Source: a bacterium
Lineage (GTDB): Bacteria > Bdellovibrionota_G > JALEGL01
Assembly (NCBI GenBank): GCA_022763185.1
Contig: JALEGL010000003.1
Span: 1-64,000, forward strand
DNA: 64,000 bases
Direction of reading: 5' to 3'
Under the pieces are notes generated by a model. It searched no databases. It saw nothing but the letters and a program-made list of their open reading frames with translations, and was not told the origin of the DNA. A program made the position numbers and the translations under genes. Within the stretch, counting starts at the first letter, position 1; each line of letters opens with the position of its first letter. Below are positions 62,925 through 64,000 of the stretch, piece by piece.

Positions 62925-63893
62925 ATGTCAAACGTATTGAGTATTAATAACTTAAAAACATATTTTAAAACAGAAGATGGAGTTGTCAAAGCCTGTGATG
63001 GTGTTTCTTATGAGCTTAAAAAGGGAGAAGTTTTAGGTGTCGTTGGAGAGAGTGGTAGTGGTAAGTCTGTAACCGCAATGTCAGTTATGCAATTGGTGCC
63101 GCAGCCTCCGGGCTATTATGCTGGGGGAGAGATTATTTTTGAAGGCAAGGACTTGTTGAAATTATCTCAAAAACAAATGCGTGATATCAGAGGTGAGAGT
63201 ATTTCTATGATCTTTCAAGATCCAATGACTGCTTTAAACCCTTATCTAAAAATTGGTACACAATTGATTGAAGTATTGGTTAGACATAAAAAAATGAGTT
63301 CCGATGCTGCTTTTAAGCGTTCTGTAGAGATGATGGCTAAAACCGGTATTCCTATGCCAGATAAACGGATGAATATGTATCCGCACGAGTTATCGGGTGG
63401 TTTAAGGCAAAGGGTAATGATTGCCATGGCGCTTTTAAATGAGCCAAGTGTCTTGATTGCCGATGAACCAACAACAGCACTTGATGTAACCATTCAGGCA
63501 CAAATATTGGATTTAATTAAGGAGTTGAATCACAATTTTGGTACCAGTGTTATTTTTATCAGTCATGATTTGGGTGTGGTTGCAGGGATGACGGATAGGA
63601 TAGCTGTGATGTATGGGGGAAGAGTGGTTGAAACAGCTTCTACTCCGGCTTTGTTTAAAAATCCATCACATCCTTATACAAAAGCACTTTTATCCAGTAT
63701 CCCACGTTTGGATGAAGAAAAAGGATCTGCATTAAAACCCATTAAAGGATTGCCACCAAGTTTAGAAAACTTACCCAGTGGTTGTTACTTTCATCCAAGA
63801 TGTCCAAAAAAAGTAGAGCGTTGTGAACACAGCTACCCGGAAAGAAAAACGATTGGAGAAGGTCACTGGGCAACATGTTGGGAAATTGAGTAG
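62925..63893 (+). CDS. oppD: Oligopeptide ABC transporter ATP-binding protein OppD
   Basis: The 322-residue protein has Walker A GESGSGKS (41-48), the Q-loop in FQDPMTALNP, signature ELSGGLRQRVMIAMALL, Walker B VLIADEPTTALD and H-loop ISHDLG. The C-terminal oligopeptide/dipeptide domain has CYFHPRCPKKVERCEHSYPE, whose four-Cys pattern is known to bind a [4Fe-4S] cluster in family members. It powers peptide import with OppF. Confidence 0.96.
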   Translation: MSNVLSINNLKTYFKTEDGVVKACDGVSYELKKGEVLGVVGESGSGKSVTAMSVMQLVPQPPGYYAGGEIIFEGKDLLKLSQKQMRDIRGESISMIFQDPMTALNPYLKIGTQLIEVLVRHKKMSSDAAFKRSVEMMAKTGIPMPDKRMNMYPHELSGGLRQRVMIAMALLNEPSVLIADEPTTALDVTIQAQILDLIKELNHNFGTSVIFISHDLGVVAGMTDRIAVMYGGRVVETASTPALFKNPSHPYTKALLSSIPRLDEEKGSALKPIKGLPPSLENLPSGCYFHPRCPKKVERCEHSYPERKTIGEGHWATCWEIE

Positions 63894-63927
63894 TATGAGT
63901 TTTAGTACGAATGATGGAGATTGAATC

Positions 63928-64000
63928 ATGAGTGAAAATATTTTAAAAGTTGAAGATCTTAAAGTACATTTTAAATTAAGACAAAAAGGTATCTTTACAT
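63928..64000 (+). CDS. oppF: Oligopeptide ABC transporter ATP-binding protein OppF, N-terminal part only
   Basis: The start ATG lies 35 bp after the oppD stop, and the window ends after 24 codons. The fragment begins MSENILKVEDLKVHFKLRQK, which is the usual OppF/DppF N-terminus. The operon place also fits. The rest lies beyond the window. A tiny nine-codon frame (63896-63925) between oppD and oppF seems meaningless. Confidence 0.8.
   Translation, partial: MSENILKVEDLKVHFKLRQKGIFT

Overview
This window is an AT-rich chromosome segment from a Gram-negative bacterium. An O-antigen-type ABC exporter, a FadL-type porin, an OmpA-type lipoprotein and lipoprotein signal peptides show the outer membrane. 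The near-complete division/cell-wall (dcw) cluster, a PBP3 with a PASTA domain, 7TM hybrid kinases with an NtrC-like regulator, and a eukaryotic-type AdoMet decarboxylase fit a free-living bacterium of the old 'deltaproteobacterial' grade (Bdellovibrionota or Oligoflexia-like). That placement is an inference. No rRNA gene, complete tRNA, CRISPR array, transposase or prophage is visible.

Layout. (1) 1-10917: surface-glycan region with four glycosyltransferases, a radical SAM enzyme, a Wzm/Wzt exporter and a flavin oxidoreductase. (2) 10940-24796: FadL porin, a PilZ/acetyltransferase-like protein, two large hybrid histidine kinases with the same sensor design flanking a VAO-type flavoprotein, an unknown protein and an NtrC-like sigma54 activator. 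A good sigma54 promoter precedes the first kinase. (3) 25065-27869 (minus): rlmH, rsfS, obgE, rpmA, rplU. (4) 28247-41864 (plus): the dcw operon from mraZ to ftsZ, preceded by a three-box MraZ operator. murE, murD and murC are absent from their usual places. (5) 41865-43571: a dispersed double-hairpin repeat, a decayed TPR gene, then a 26-residue peptide gene with a strong ribosome binding site, a hairpin, and an HExxH protein of the putative peptide-modification family. This is a candidate minimal RiPP-like system and the most interesting item here. (6) 43582-51376: zinc-ribbon membrane protein, alanine dehydrogenase, acyl-CoA dehydrogenase, Ogt, FabH, PNPOx-like protein, thiolase, DegT-like aminotransferase. 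(7) 51503-58894: PP2C phosphatase with spermidine biosynthesis (speD of eukaryotic type, speE), OmpA lipoprotein, dCTP deaminase, an unknown secreted protein and an M3 oligopeptidase. (8) 59094-64000: an oligopeptide ABC importer, oppABCD and the start of oppF, cut by the window end.

How the parts work together. The glycan region looks able to build, trim and export a lipid-linked polysaccharide. The dcw operon makes lipid II and the divisome under likely MraZ autocontrol. The Opp transporter and the M3 peptidase form a peptide uptake and degradation pair that can feed alanine dehydrogenase and acyl-CoA metabolism. The kinase region is a signalling block with unknown ligands.
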